The notes under the pieces: generated by a model
What the model saw: only the letters and a program-made list of their open reading frames with translations
Told to the model about the DNA's origin: nothing
The model's database searches: none
From: a virus
Reading direction: 5' to 3' (one strand)
DNA length: 20,160 nucleotides
IMG/VR virus record: IMGVR_UViG_3300025687_000442
Coordinates: 1 to 20,160 of that record
Translations under genes and position numbers: made by a program
Shown: positions 12,338-19,420 of the stretch, one piece after another
Layout: the number at the start of each line of letters is the position of its first letter
How positions within the stretch are numbered: the first letter of the stretch is position 1

Positions 12338-12421
12338 TTATTCCTTTGCCATTGATATACCAACTCTAGGTGTAAGTGGTACTACTTCGTGTTTTATTCC
12401 TTTGGTGTATATAACTTTCAT
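12338..12421 (-). CDS. 27-codon ORF between two oxygenase genes
   Basis: The ORF starts at an ATG overlapping the upstream stop (ATGA at 12421-12418) and ends TAA two bases before the next ATG. It fits the gap exactly, as real phage genes do. The product is MKVIYTKGIKHEVVPLTPRV plus GISMAKE. The pattern 'KHEVVPLTPRVGISMA' resembles the last part of a 2OG-Fe(II) oxygenase (distal His, then Arg, then closing strand), so it may be a remnant of a third oxygenase copy. The alternative is a genuine micro-protein. No Shine-Dalgarno is evident, so coupling would be needed. Confidence 0.4.
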   Translation of the reverse strand: MKVIYTKGIKHEVVPLTPRVGISMAKE

Positions 12422-12981
12422 ATTGATACTTTATATTTTATATTATTTTTTGCACTTACCAAATTAATGTTTAATATTATTCTTCTATCATATTTTATAG
12501 GTTTACTGCTGGAGTGTTTTATGTTTCCTTCAAATAAAATTGCTGAATTTTCTTCAGGTGTATTTTGATTTATTATATTATTTTGATTGTCATAAAAATA
12601 TGTATCACCATCACTCTCATTTAAATAATATAATATAACTTTATGTTGTTCATAAAAATCAATATGAGGATTGTGTATAATTTTTTCTGCGTTATTTGTA
12701 CTCATTCCCCACCTAAGTCTTAATATTTCATAATCATTTAAATGAAACTGGTCTTTCATAATGTTTGCTATCATCATTGTATTTTCATTAAAAAATGAAT
12801 TTGACTTTTTTTCTTTCATAGTTGTATGATAAAAAGAATATTTTTTAGTTTTATTCGTATCTGTAGTATTATCAAATGCAGAATCAGGTATATAAAACCA
12901 AGGAAACATATCTGAACACACGTGTTCTTTAATATCATTAAATAATTTTGTATCTAAAATATTATTAATTTTTTTAAACAT
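12418..12981 (-). CDS. 2OG-Fe(II) oxygenase family protein
   Basis: The 187-residue product carries H106-x-D108 (NPHIDFYEQHKVILYYLN), the distal H156 (GNIKHSSSKP) and R166/R167 before the last strand 'IILNINL'. Together these form a full Fe(II)/2OG site. The segment 'DGDTYFYD' followed by 'PEENSAILFEG' is typical of phage oxygenases with a short insert. It overlaps the gp46 stop by eight bases, so it is translated from the same message as the recombination nuclease. It shares 'SDMFPWFYIPDSA' with 'SNMFPWYFMNHVA' of the neighbouring oxygenase, indicating common origin. The substrate is unknown. Confidence 0.82.
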   Translation of the reverse strand: MFKKINNILDTKLFNDIKEHVCSDMFPWFYIPDSAFDNTTDTNKTKKYSFYHTTMKEKKSNSFFNENTMMIANIMKDQFHLNDYEILRLRWGMSTNNAEKIIHNPHIDFYEQHKVILYYLNESDGDTYFYDNQNNIINQNTPEENSAILFEGNIKHSSSKPIKYDRRIILNINLVSAKNNIKYKVSI

Positions 12982-14689
12982 TTGTTAATTTTGTAAAATT
13001 ATGTTCCTTTTCAAATTTAATTATGTTGGTAAATTTATCAAAAAGTATATCGCCTTTGTGTGATATGATAAAAATGTTTTCTTTTTCCATCTTTTTAACT
13101 ATCTTAAAAAAGTCATCTGTTCCTTGACCATCTAAACTACTATCAAAGATTTCATCAAGGACCATTAGATTTGTATTAGCGCTGTTTTTCATTTTAGCAA
13201 TAGCACGCCAAGTAAATACTAACGCCAAATCTATTCTCATTTTTTCGCCTTCACTAAAACTATTATAATCAAATACATCTCTATATCTACTTTTAACAGT
13301 TTCATTAAATTCTTCATCTAAATGAAAGTTAACAAAGAAGTCCATAGATTGTAGATATTGATTTATCAAAGTGTTCATAATTGGTAGATACTTTTTAATT
13401 ATCTTTGCCTTAGCGCCTTTGTCAGATAGTATTTCTCTAATAACATCTATATATTTCTTTTCTTCTACTATATTACTTAATTCTACTTTAGTTTCTTCTA
13501 ATTGTTTTTTAAGTTCTAATAAATGGCCTTCAACGTCTTTACTGTCTTCTTCTTTACCTTCTAACAATAATATTTCGTTATGTAAACTATCACTAAATTT
13601 TTTAAGTTCATCAATAGAAGTATTTAGTTTTGACATTTCAATATTAATATCATACATCTTATTTGATATTTTGTTGAAGTCAGTAATCTTATTTTCTACT
13701 TTTGATATTTCATTTACTAAATCTTTCATACCATCATTTAAAGTTGTAAGTTTACTCTTTTCAAAAGCAATCTTTTCATCTCTAAATTCTGCTTGTATCT
13801 TTTGTGTACAAGTAGGACAGTTATCATTTTCTTCAAAAAATTTTAAGTTCTTTTCGTGTGTATGTAAATTTTGTTCTATCTTTGTTTCTAATTTTTCTAG
13901 TTGTTTTCTTTTACTTTCAAATTTATCTTTTTCTTTTATATCTTCTTCTAGTTGCTTATATTCGGTATCTAACTTTTGTATCTTTCTTAAATATTGTTCT
14001 TTAGCGTCATTGTTTTGTTGTAATTTATTTTTCTTAATATCAATATCACCAATACTTCTATTTTTTAATTCTTCAAAGTGTCTTGTTTCTAATTCATATT
14101 TTGATTCAATTAAATCACATTGGTGTCTTGCATCAACTATCTTTTTACTAAGTTCTGTTTGTTGATTTCTTGTAAGTGAATCCATATGAGATAAGACTCG
14201 TATATCTAATATTTCTTCTACAACCTCTCGTCTATGCCTTGGTCTCATCTGCATAAATGGTTGATAAGAGGAAGAACCTAAAACAGCGATCTGTTTAAAT
14301 GCTCTATAATTTAGTCTTAATATTTGATCTTCTAATATGTTTTGATAATCTACGCTTGATGCATCTTGGTTTTGTAAAACACCATCACAATAGATTTCAA
14401 AGGTAGTTGGTTTGATGCCTCTAATAACTTTATACATCTTTGTTCCAATTTGAAATTCTATCTCAACAAGTGTGTCACCGTCATTAATTGTATTAACTAT
14501 CTGTTCTTTTTTAATGTTTCTAAATGGTCTATTGAACAACGCAAAACATAAAGCGTCTAACATAGATGATTTACCAGAACCATTGGCACCAATCATTAAA
14601 GTTAATTGCGACTTTCTCAAATCAATCTCAATAGGAGTATTGCCAGTGGAAAGAAAGTTTTTCCATTTTATCTTCTTAAATAAAATCAT
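12974..14689 (-). CDS. 46: Recombination nuclease subunit gp46 (Rad50-like ATPase)
   Basis: gp46 is the SMC/Rad50-type ATPase that, with gp47, resects DNA ends for recombination-dependent replication. The 571-residue length matches T4 gp46 (560). Walker A is GANGSGKSS (34-42). The Q-loop region is near 'LGSSSYQPFMQ' (137-147). A long coiled coil spans about 175-410 and is interrupted by the zinc-hook CPTC (291-294). The ABC signature is 'SFSEGEKMRIDLAL', and Walker B with D-loop is 'LMVLDEIFDSSLD'. The switch histidine is in 'FIISHKGD'. It overlaps gp47 upstream as ATGA. A 264-codon open frame on the opposite strand is only the antisense of its coiled coil. Confidence 0.97.
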   Translation of the reverse strand: MILFKKIKWKNFLSTGNTPIEIDLRKSQLTLMIGANGSGKSSMLDALCFALFNRPFRNIKKEQIVNTINDGDTLVEIEFQIGTKMYKVIRGIKPTTFEIYCDGVLQNQDASSVDYQNILEDQILRLNYRAFKQIAVLGSSSYQPFMQMRPRHRREVVEEILDIRVLSHMDSLTRNQQTELSKKIVDARHQCDLIESKYELETRHFEELKNRSIGDIDIKKNKLQQNNDAKEQYLRKIQKLDTEYKQLEEDIKEKDKFESKRKQLEKLETKIEQNLHTHEKNLKFFEENDNCPTCTQKIQAEFRDEKIAFEKSKLTTLNDGMKDLVNEISKVENKITDFNKISNKMYDINIEMSKLNTSIDELKKFSDSLHNEILLLEGKEEDSKDVEGHLLELKKQLEETKVELSNIVEEKKYIDVIREILSDKGAKAKIIKKYLPIMNTLINQYLQSMDFFVNFHLDEEFNETVKSRYRDVFDYNSFSEGEKMRIDLALVFTWRAIAKMKNSANTNLMVLDEIFDSSLDGQGTDDFFKIVKKMEKENIFIISHKGDILFDKFTNIIKFEKEHNFTKLTNV

Positions 14690-15750
14690 TTTTCAATAGC
14701 GTCTGTAAATAATTCTTTTACAGTTTTTTTTAATTTAAACTTATCTAAATTTGTGTCTATTTGATCTACATAATTACCTAAAAATGTAAGTGTGTCTTCG
14801 CCCTGTTCTAATATATTTTCTTTTACTGATGCTGTAATATCACTACTTAAATCTTCTATAATATTAACTTCATATGTGTTTATTGTATTATGCAATCTAT
14901 CTATTAATTTATTAAACATTTCTTCGTTTGTTTTATTAGTCACAAATATTTTCACAAAGGTATTTTCAAAAGATGACAAGTCTTTATTTGTATAATCATT
15001 TTCTTTATCGTTATAAATTAGTTTTTTGTGTATTACAATCGGATTAGGTACTCTTGTTAGTTCTCTTGTATCTGTATCAAATATATGAAAACCTTTAGGA
15101 CATTTATAGTCTGACCAAGTAATTTCATATTGAGTTCCACAATAATATATTTGACCATCATCTGATTTTTTATGAAAATGACCAGAAAAAACTTTTTCAA
15201 ATCTCTTAAATAATGATTTATCTAAACCTTGTGTATTCATAACACCATTATGCATTTCAAAACCTTTTATCTCTAAATGACCCATTGCAATTTGGGCTTG
15301 ACTATTTTCTATTTCTTTAATAGAGTGATCATAATTTTCATCACATATCCAAGGTATTAATAATATATCTAATCCATCAAAGTTTACAGTTTTTGCTTTA
15401 TCGTAAATCCAAGGTTCGTGTTGACCATCATAAGTTGTACATAATTCTGCAATTGCGTTTACTTCGTTTGTGTTCTTATAATAAGTGTCGTGGTTTCCTA
15501 AAATGATATGAGTATCAATACCTTCTTCCCATAATCTTTTCATAAACTTTTGTCTAAAGGTGTGAGCTGTTTTAAAGTTAATAAATTTTCTTCTGTCAAC
15601 AACATCACCTAAATGTACAAGTGTTTTTATATTGTGTTCTTTAAGATATGGAAAAAATATCTCATTATAAAAACGCATAAAATAATCCAAAAAAGCTGGA
15701 CTATCGTTCCTCGCCCCAAAATGTGTATCATTAAGTAAAGCAATTTTCAT
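14686..15750 (-). CDS. 47: Recombination nuclease subunit gp47 (Mre11-like)
   Basis: gp47 is the Mre11/SbcD-type Mn-dependent nuclease partner of gp46. The 354 residues (T4: 339) contain the calcineurin-like phosphoesterase motifs. They are D8-x-H10 (NDTHFG), GDVVDRR (48-54), GNHD (85-88), a 'MGHLEIKGFEMH' His region, and 'GHFHKK' near 190. The C-terminal third is the capping and gp46-binding domain. The order of transcription is gp55, gp47, gp46, as in marine T4-likes, and the gp46 start overlaps its stop (ATGA). The ATG follows the gp55 stop by two bases. Confidence 0.96.
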   Translation of the reverse strand: MKIALLNDTHFGARNDSPAFLDYFMRFYNEIFFPYLKEHNIKTLVHLGDVVDRRKFINFKTAHTFRQKFMKRLWEEGIDTHIILGNHDTYYKNTNEVNAIAELCTTYDGQHEPWIYDKAKTVNFDGLDILLIPWICDENYDHSIKEIENSQAQIAMGHLEIKGFEMHNGVMNTQGLDKSLFKRFEKVFSGHFHKKSDDGQIYYCGTQYEITWSDYKCPKGFHIFDTDTRELTRVPNPIVIHKKLIYNDKENDYTNKDLSSFENTFVKIFVTNKTNEEMFNKLIDRLHNTINTYEVNIIEDLSSDITASVKENILEQGEDTLTFLGNYVDQIDTNLDKFKLKKTVKELFTDAIEK

Positions 15751-15752
15751 AA

Positions 15753-16301
15753 CTAGTTAAATAAATTTGATTTTTTTATAACTTTCTTTTTGTTTTTATT
15801 CTTTTTCTTAGATTCTTCTTTTATTATTTTGTCACTAAATTTTGTGTTTTTTTGTAAAAATTCTGTAAATTGATTTTTATAATCATTATCATCACCTGGT
15901 AATAATGTCATATCATCATAATTTGCGTGTGCAATCATTTTTTGTTTTACTTCTACTTGTTTTTTTTCTTTTTGTATTCTTCTAACAAAAGCAAAATAAA
16001 TGATTTGTGTAAAATAAGCAAAAGGATTATTTGATTTAGCAGGATTAAAATTGTCCAAATATTGTAAACAGTTTTCTATACCATCACTAATCATATCATC
16101 TCTAAATGTATAATTAATAAAGTTTGGTCTATATGATAAGTGATTAGCAATCTTTAAAAAACAACTACCTAAAAAATTATTTACAGGAGGTTTTTCTTTA
16201 TTTTCTTTTTTTGCTTTATTACAGAGTTTTTTATATTCTTTCATAGCTTCTAAAAACTCTTTATTGTTTATATAGTGTTCCTTTGTTTGTCTTTTAGGCA
16301 T
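15753..16301 (-). CDS. 55: Late-transcription sigma factor gp55
   Basis: gp55 is the highly diverged sigma subunit that directs RNA polymerase to TATAAATA late promoters, assisted by gp33 and the gp45 clamp. The 182-residue protein (T4: 185) has the region-2-like core 'FRDDMISDGIENCLQYLDNFNPAKSNNPFAYFTQIIYFAFVRRIQKEKK' (about residues 66-114). That block is the most conserved in gp55. The C-terminus is strongly basic (KKKNKNKKKVIKK) and ends 'NLFN', fitting the short clamp-binding tail of gp55 proteins. No gp33 gene was seen in the window. It overlaps the upstream oxygenase by eight bases. Two perfect late boxes in the window agree with its activity. Confidence 0.95.
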   Translation of the reverse strand: MPKRQTKEHYINNKEFLEAMKEYKKLCNKAKKENKEKPPVNNFLGSCFLKIANHLSYRPNFINYTFRDDMISDGIENCLQYLDNFNPAKSNNPFAYFTQIIYFAFVRRIQKEKKQVEVKQKMIAHANYDDMTLLPGDDNDYKNQFTEFLQKNTKFSDKIIKEESKKKNKNKKKVIKKSNLFN

Positions 16302-16842
16302 ATTTTTTTATTTCCTCATTTTTAACATCTGTAAAACTAGAATTAAAAGAAATTATAGTTTTTCTTTTTGTTGTTTTGTTTTCTGCTGATCTATGTAATA
16401 AAAACCCAGGAAAAGTTAATACATCACCCTCATTAACTTTTATGTTTGAAATTATTTTTTTTGATATTGGGTCTAAAATTTGAGTTTCAGTATTATTAGG
16501 TAATTCTAAATAAACCACATTGGTATAATTAGTTGAAATGTGTGTGTGCCAAGGGTGTTCATCATTTGTATAATATTGTTGAAACCATATATTGTGGACA
16601 ACCCCATTTTTACATAAATGAAAATTCGCTAGTTCTTCCATATATTCTTTAACAACATCATCATAAAAATATCTAGCATATTTTCTTTCAGTATCTTTTG
16701 CTAATTCCCAATCGGTATGACTAATTTTTGCATAACTTGTTTTAGGTATCTCATTAATAAGTTGTAATAGATTTTTAATTTGTTCTTCATTACAAAGTTT
16801 TTTTTGAAATAAAGGTGCATTAAATTTGTAAATATTAATCAT
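16294..16842 (-). CDS. Putative 2OG-Fe(II) oxygenase with HxH metal motif
   Basis: The 182-residue protein has the phage oxygenase pattern 'HPWHTHISTNYTNVVYLELP' followed by 'VNEGDVLTFPGFLLHRSAENKTTKR', with H99, H101, H150 and R160. The proximal motif reads H-T-H where most family members have H-x-D, resembling the 2OG-FeII_Oxy_5 (PF13759) type. The metal set-up may therefore differ from the other four oxygenases here. The ATG has no Shine-Dalgarno and lies next to a -10 (16853-16848), so a leaderless message is predicted. It heads the operon with gp55, gp47 and gp46, so its expression is tied to recombination and late transcription genes. The substrate is unknown. Confidence 0.72.
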   Translation of the reverse strand: MINIYKFNAPLFQKKLCNEEQIKNLLQLINEIPKTSYAKISHTDWELAKDTERKYARYFYDDVVKEYMEELANFHLCKNGVVHNIWFQQYYTNDEHPWHTHISTNYTNVVYLELPNNTETQILDPISKKIISNIKVNEGDVLTFPGFLLHRSAENKTTKRKTIISFNSSFTDVKNEEIKKYA

Positions 16843-16847
16843 AAATT

Positions 16848-16876
16848 ATAATACTATAAAATGTCAAAAAAGTCAA
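16848..16876 (-). promoter_or_regulatory. Sigma70-type promoter of the oxygenase-gp55-gp47-gp46 operon
   Basis: On the minus strand TTGACT (16876-16871), 17 bases, and a -10 TATTAT (16853-16848). The predicted start is within one or two bases of the ATG at 16842, giving a leaderless message. A second TTGACA at 16867-16862 makes a tandem TTGACTTTTTTGACA. It lacks the TGA seen before the other -10 boxes of this class. Confidence 0.55.
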
Positions 16877-16944
16877 TGTTTATATTATAAATTTCTCTAT
16901 TGTTTTAGTTGTGTAAAAGCATTTATTTTTTTAATAAATCAGTA

Positions 16945-16972
16945 TTGACTTTTGACAAAAAATGTATATAAT
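16945..16972 (+). promoter_or_regulatory. Plus-strand sigma70-type promoter, antisense to the local genes
   Basis: On the plus strand TTGACT (16945-16950), 16 bases, and a perfect TATAAT (16967-16972). The start would be near 16979 and transcription would run rightward into the antisense of the 150-residue gene at 17008-17460. It is divergent from the minus-strand promoter at 16848-16876 and carries the matching tandem TTGACTTTTGACA. No plus-strand gene follows. It may drive an antisense RNA, or be chance in AT-rich DNA. Confidence 0.4.
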
Positions 16973-17007
16973 GAAGCGTGTAGAGCGTTGATAAGGGATA
17001 CTATAAG

Positions 17008-17460
17008 TTAGTGTAGAGTCTTTTTTACAAAATCATTATAATACTCATCATCTTCATCATCAAAAATCTCATTTATTTTTTTATTGTCCGAATCTGTTAA
17101 TCTTACTCTTTCGTAGAATTCATCTTTTTTAGGTTCTTCTAATTTTAAATAATTCACAGCCATTTTGTCATAACTTGATGCCATACTAGGGTTGGCATTT
17201 GTAATAGACATAATTTTATCTTTTGGAATAGTCACAATTACATCATTTGTATATGAGGCCCATCTAACAAGAGCTATATAATCTTTTATTCCATTAGTTG
17301 TAAGTTGAGGAATATATTTTATTTGAAATGGTTTTACAATACGTAAAAGTGGTGATTTTTCACCTAGTTGTTCATTAGCAAAACAACAAACTATATCATC
17401 ACCATTAATTAATTTAACTATTTTAATAGCGTCTTTAGGTGGTAGATTTTTTTGATGCAT
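17008..17460 (-). CDS. Unknown small protein, possible Sm-like fold
   Basis: The 150-residue protein starts MHQKNLPPKDAIKIVKLINGDDIVCCF; the 'IKIVKLINGDDIV' strand-turn-strand and following 'LLRIVKPFQIKYIPQ' recall Sm/Lsm-type beta barrels. Small proteins of this sort sit near uvsW and gp55 in marine T4-like phages. The assignment is tentative, since Sm folds have little sequence signature. The C-terminal 50 residues are acidic and probably disordered (EEPKKDEFYERVRL, FDDEDDEYYNDF). The ATG lies 26 bases inside the 3' end of uvsW, so translation is coupled. A plus-strand promoter points at its 3' end. Confidence 0.78.
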   Translation of the reverse strand: MHQKNLPPKDAIKIVKLINGDDIVCCFANEQLGEKSPLLRIVKPFQIKYIPQLTTNGIKDYIALVRWASYTNDVIVTIPKDKIMSITNANPSMASSYDKMAVNYLKLEEPKKDEFYERVRLTDSDNKKINEIFDDEDDEYYNDFVKKTLH

Positions 17461-18937
17461 TTATTAACTCCACGTTATGTATTTCATAATTAAAGTCTTC
17501 TTCATTATATATATTTATTCTTTCTTTAAAGTGTTGAAGTGTATAATTTGCTTTATCATTGTAAGATATATCATCAGCAATATCATATAAAGTTGCCGCA
17601 GATTTATTATCTTTTAAACGAAGACCTCTACCAATAGATTGTAAATTTCTAATACGAGATTTGCTAGGGGAAGCGAAAATAATGTTGTGAAGATTCCTAA
17701 TATTAATCCCAGTGGAAAAAGTACCATAAGAAGCAATAATAATAGCGTTATCGGACTTTTCAGTAATCGCTCTAATATCTTCTCTAACATCAGCTTCTAC
17801 TCCTCCGTGTACATAAAACACTTTTCTATCTTGTGCTTTTTCTTCTATTAAACCTTTAAGTATTTCACCGTGTTTTTCTACATACTGAAATAAACATAAA
17901 GAGTTTCCTTGTAATGATAAACAAAGATTTCTAATATATTTATTTCTCTTTGTATTAGAAACCAAATAATCCATTTCTTCTTGGTATGATTTATCTTTTA
18001 AAAAATGACGAGCCGTCTGATCGTGTTGTAATACTAAACACATAATCTTTAAATCTGCTAGTTGTTTCTTTTCTTGTAATTCACTTGTTGATACTACTTT
18101 ATTTACTGTACCAAACAAACCCTCTAACACCAACTTGTGTGTTTTAGTTCCATCTAAAGTTCCTGTAAGACCAACTCTATATTTACATTTTTCCAATTTA
18201 GTCATTAATTTAGTTAATGAAACCGCTTTAAATAAGTGCGCTTCATCACCAACAATCATACCAAATTGTTCAAACCATTTTTTTGGTAAATTATAAACAG
18301 ATTGCCAAGTAGATATTATTACTCTTTTGTTTGTTTCTTTTTCGTGTCCTGAATATATCCTATGTACATTTCTTTCACTATTATAACCATAGTCTTTAAA
18401 GTCTTTAAACAATTGTTCTACAAGCGATGTAGTAGGCACAATAATAAGAATTTTATCTTGTTTTGTATCTTTTAGTCTTAATAAATTATAGATTAACATA
18501 AGATAGATTATAAGAGATTTACCAGATGCTGTAGGCGATACAAGTAAACATCTATTCTTTTGTACTGAATACTTAAACGCTTCTTTTTGATAATCTCTAA
18601 CTTCGTGTGGTAATTTAAGAGCCTTTATTAGTTCATCTACTTTTTTATCATCTACTTTTGTTTCTTGTATTTTAGTTCCATCAACGACTTGTACATCATT
18701 GTTTTTACACCAATCTAAAATATAAGGATATAAACCAGCATATATCTTACCACTGGCGTAATTAAACAATCTTATTTTTCCGTCCCAAACTCTATTACGA
18801 TATTGAGGCATAAATTTATAACCAGGTACTTCAAAAGTAAAAAACTCACCAAGTTCTCTACGAATATCAGCATCAGCTTCTATTTTGAGATAGACTTCGT
18901 TTACTTTATCTATAATGAGATAACGGGTTGTGGTCAT
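17435..18937 (-). CDS. uvsW: RNA-DNA helicase UvsW
   Basis: UvsW is the T4 superfamily 2 helicase that unwinds R-loops and branched DNA and helps switch from origin- to recombination-dependent replication. At 500 residues it matches T4 UvsW (503). An N-terminal DNA-binding domain covers about residues 1-90. The helicase motifs are Q-like 'RDYQKEA' (114-120), motif I SPTASGKS (134-141), motif Ia 'IIVPTTSLVEQ', motif II DEAH (231-234), motif III 'GLTGTL' (256-261), and motif VI 'QSIGRGLR' in the C-terminal half. The ATG lies five bases after the uvsY stop, the same uvsY-uvsW pairing found in marine T4-likes. There is no evident Shine-Dalgarno, so it may be translated by re-initiation. Confidence 0.97.
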   Translation of the reverse strand: MTTTRYLIIDKVNEVYLKIEADADIRRELGEFFTFEVPGYKFMPQYRNRVWDGKIRLFNYASGKIYAGLYPYILDWCKNNDVQVVDGTKIQETKVDDKKVDELIKALKLPHEVRDYQKEAFKYSVQKNRCLLVSPTASGKSLIIYLMLIYNLLRLKDTKQDKILIIVPTTSLVEQLFKDFKDYGYNSERNVHRIYSGHEKETNKRVIISTWQSVYNLPKKWFEQFGMIVGDEAHLFKAVSLTKLMTKLEKCKYRVGLTGTLDGTKTHKLVLEGLFGTVNKVVSTSELQEKKQLADLKIMCLVLQHDQTARHFLKDKSYQEEMDYLVSNTKRNKYIRNLCLSLQGNSLCLFQYVEKHGEILKGLIEEKAQDRKVFYVHGGVEADVREDIRAITEKSDNAIIIASYGTFSTGINIRNLHNIIFASPSKSRIRNLQSIGRGLRLKDNKSAATLYDIADDISYNDKANYTLQHFKERINIYNEEDFNYEIHNVELINASKKSTT

Positions 18938-18942
18938 TGAAA

Positions 18943-19371
18943 TTAAATAGCGCCACTAGTAAACTTTCGCCAGTCAATTGCATTTTTTATTGTGAAACCA
19001 CGATTTGAAATTTGTCTAATTGTTCTGTCTAAAAAATCTACTGTTGCTTGTAGGTAATCTACTTTTTGTTTTAATTTTTGTAAATCTATATCTGAATCTA
19101 AATATTTGTCAATATCTGTTTTAAGTAATTTAAGATGAAATGGCTTTTGAGCATATACAGATGGATCTGCTTTACCAGTATAGTATTCCCACTTTTCTCT
19201 TTTTAATATATTATATTCTGTTTCAGTACGACTTAACATTAACTTATATGTTGTTAAGTGTTTTAAATATTTGTTATGTAAAGCTGGTGTCTTTAATGAT
19301 TCTAAATCAAGTTCAGTATCATTTATTTTAAGGTCTTTATCAGCTAAGTCTTGTAATTGTTCTAATGTCAT
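18943..19371 (-). CDS. uvsY: Recombination mediator UvsY
   Basis: UvsY loads the UvsX recombinase onto single-stranded DNA covered by gp32. From ATG 19371 the protein has 142 residues (T4: 137). The N-terminal 'TLEQLQDLADKDLKINDTELD' matches the T4 start 'RLEDLQEELKKDVFIDSTKL'. A middle 'EYNILKREKWEYYTGKADPSVY' matches the T4 'LDYYSGRGD' region, and a C-terminal 'ISNRGFTIKNAIDWRKFTSG' matches 'IKSRGFAIKHIQDMRAFEAG'. I preferred 19371 to an in-frame GTG at 19377 because GGAG sits five bases before the ATG. A sigma70-type promoter lies just upstream. No uvsX gene is in the window. Confidence 0.93.
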   Translation of the reverse strand: MTLEQLQDLADKDLKINDTELDLESLKTPALHNKYLKHLTTYKLMLSRTETEYNILKREKWEYYTGKADPSVYAQKPFHLKLLKTDIDKYLDSDIDLQKLKQKVDYLQATVDFLDRTIRQISNRGFTIKNAIDWRKFTSGAI

Positions 19372-19389
19372 ATTCACTCCGTATTATAT

Positions 19390-19418
19390 AGTATATCACA
19401 AAAACCTTTAAAAGTAAA
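19390..19418 (-). promoter_or_regulatory. Sigma70-type promoter of uvsY-uvsW
   Basis: On the minus strand TTTACT (19418-19413), 17 bases ending in GTGA, and a -10 TATACT (19395-19390) with TGA before it. The -35 starts three bases after the tail-tube gene stop. The predicted leader is about 12 bases and holds the GGAG site. A nearby TATAAT (19388-19383) is an alternative -10. Confidence 0.5.
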
Positions 19419-19420
19419 GT

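Noticed and set aside
13371-14165. 264-codon open frame on the plus strand
   Set aside because: It is the exact antisense of the gp46 coiled coil; low-complexity Ser/Phe/Leu product, no ribosome binding site, no family features.
16978-17018. Direct repeat GTGTAGAG as a mobile-element end or CRISPR unit
   Set aside because: Only two short copies about 30 bases apart, no third copy, and one lies inside the 3' end of a coding region.
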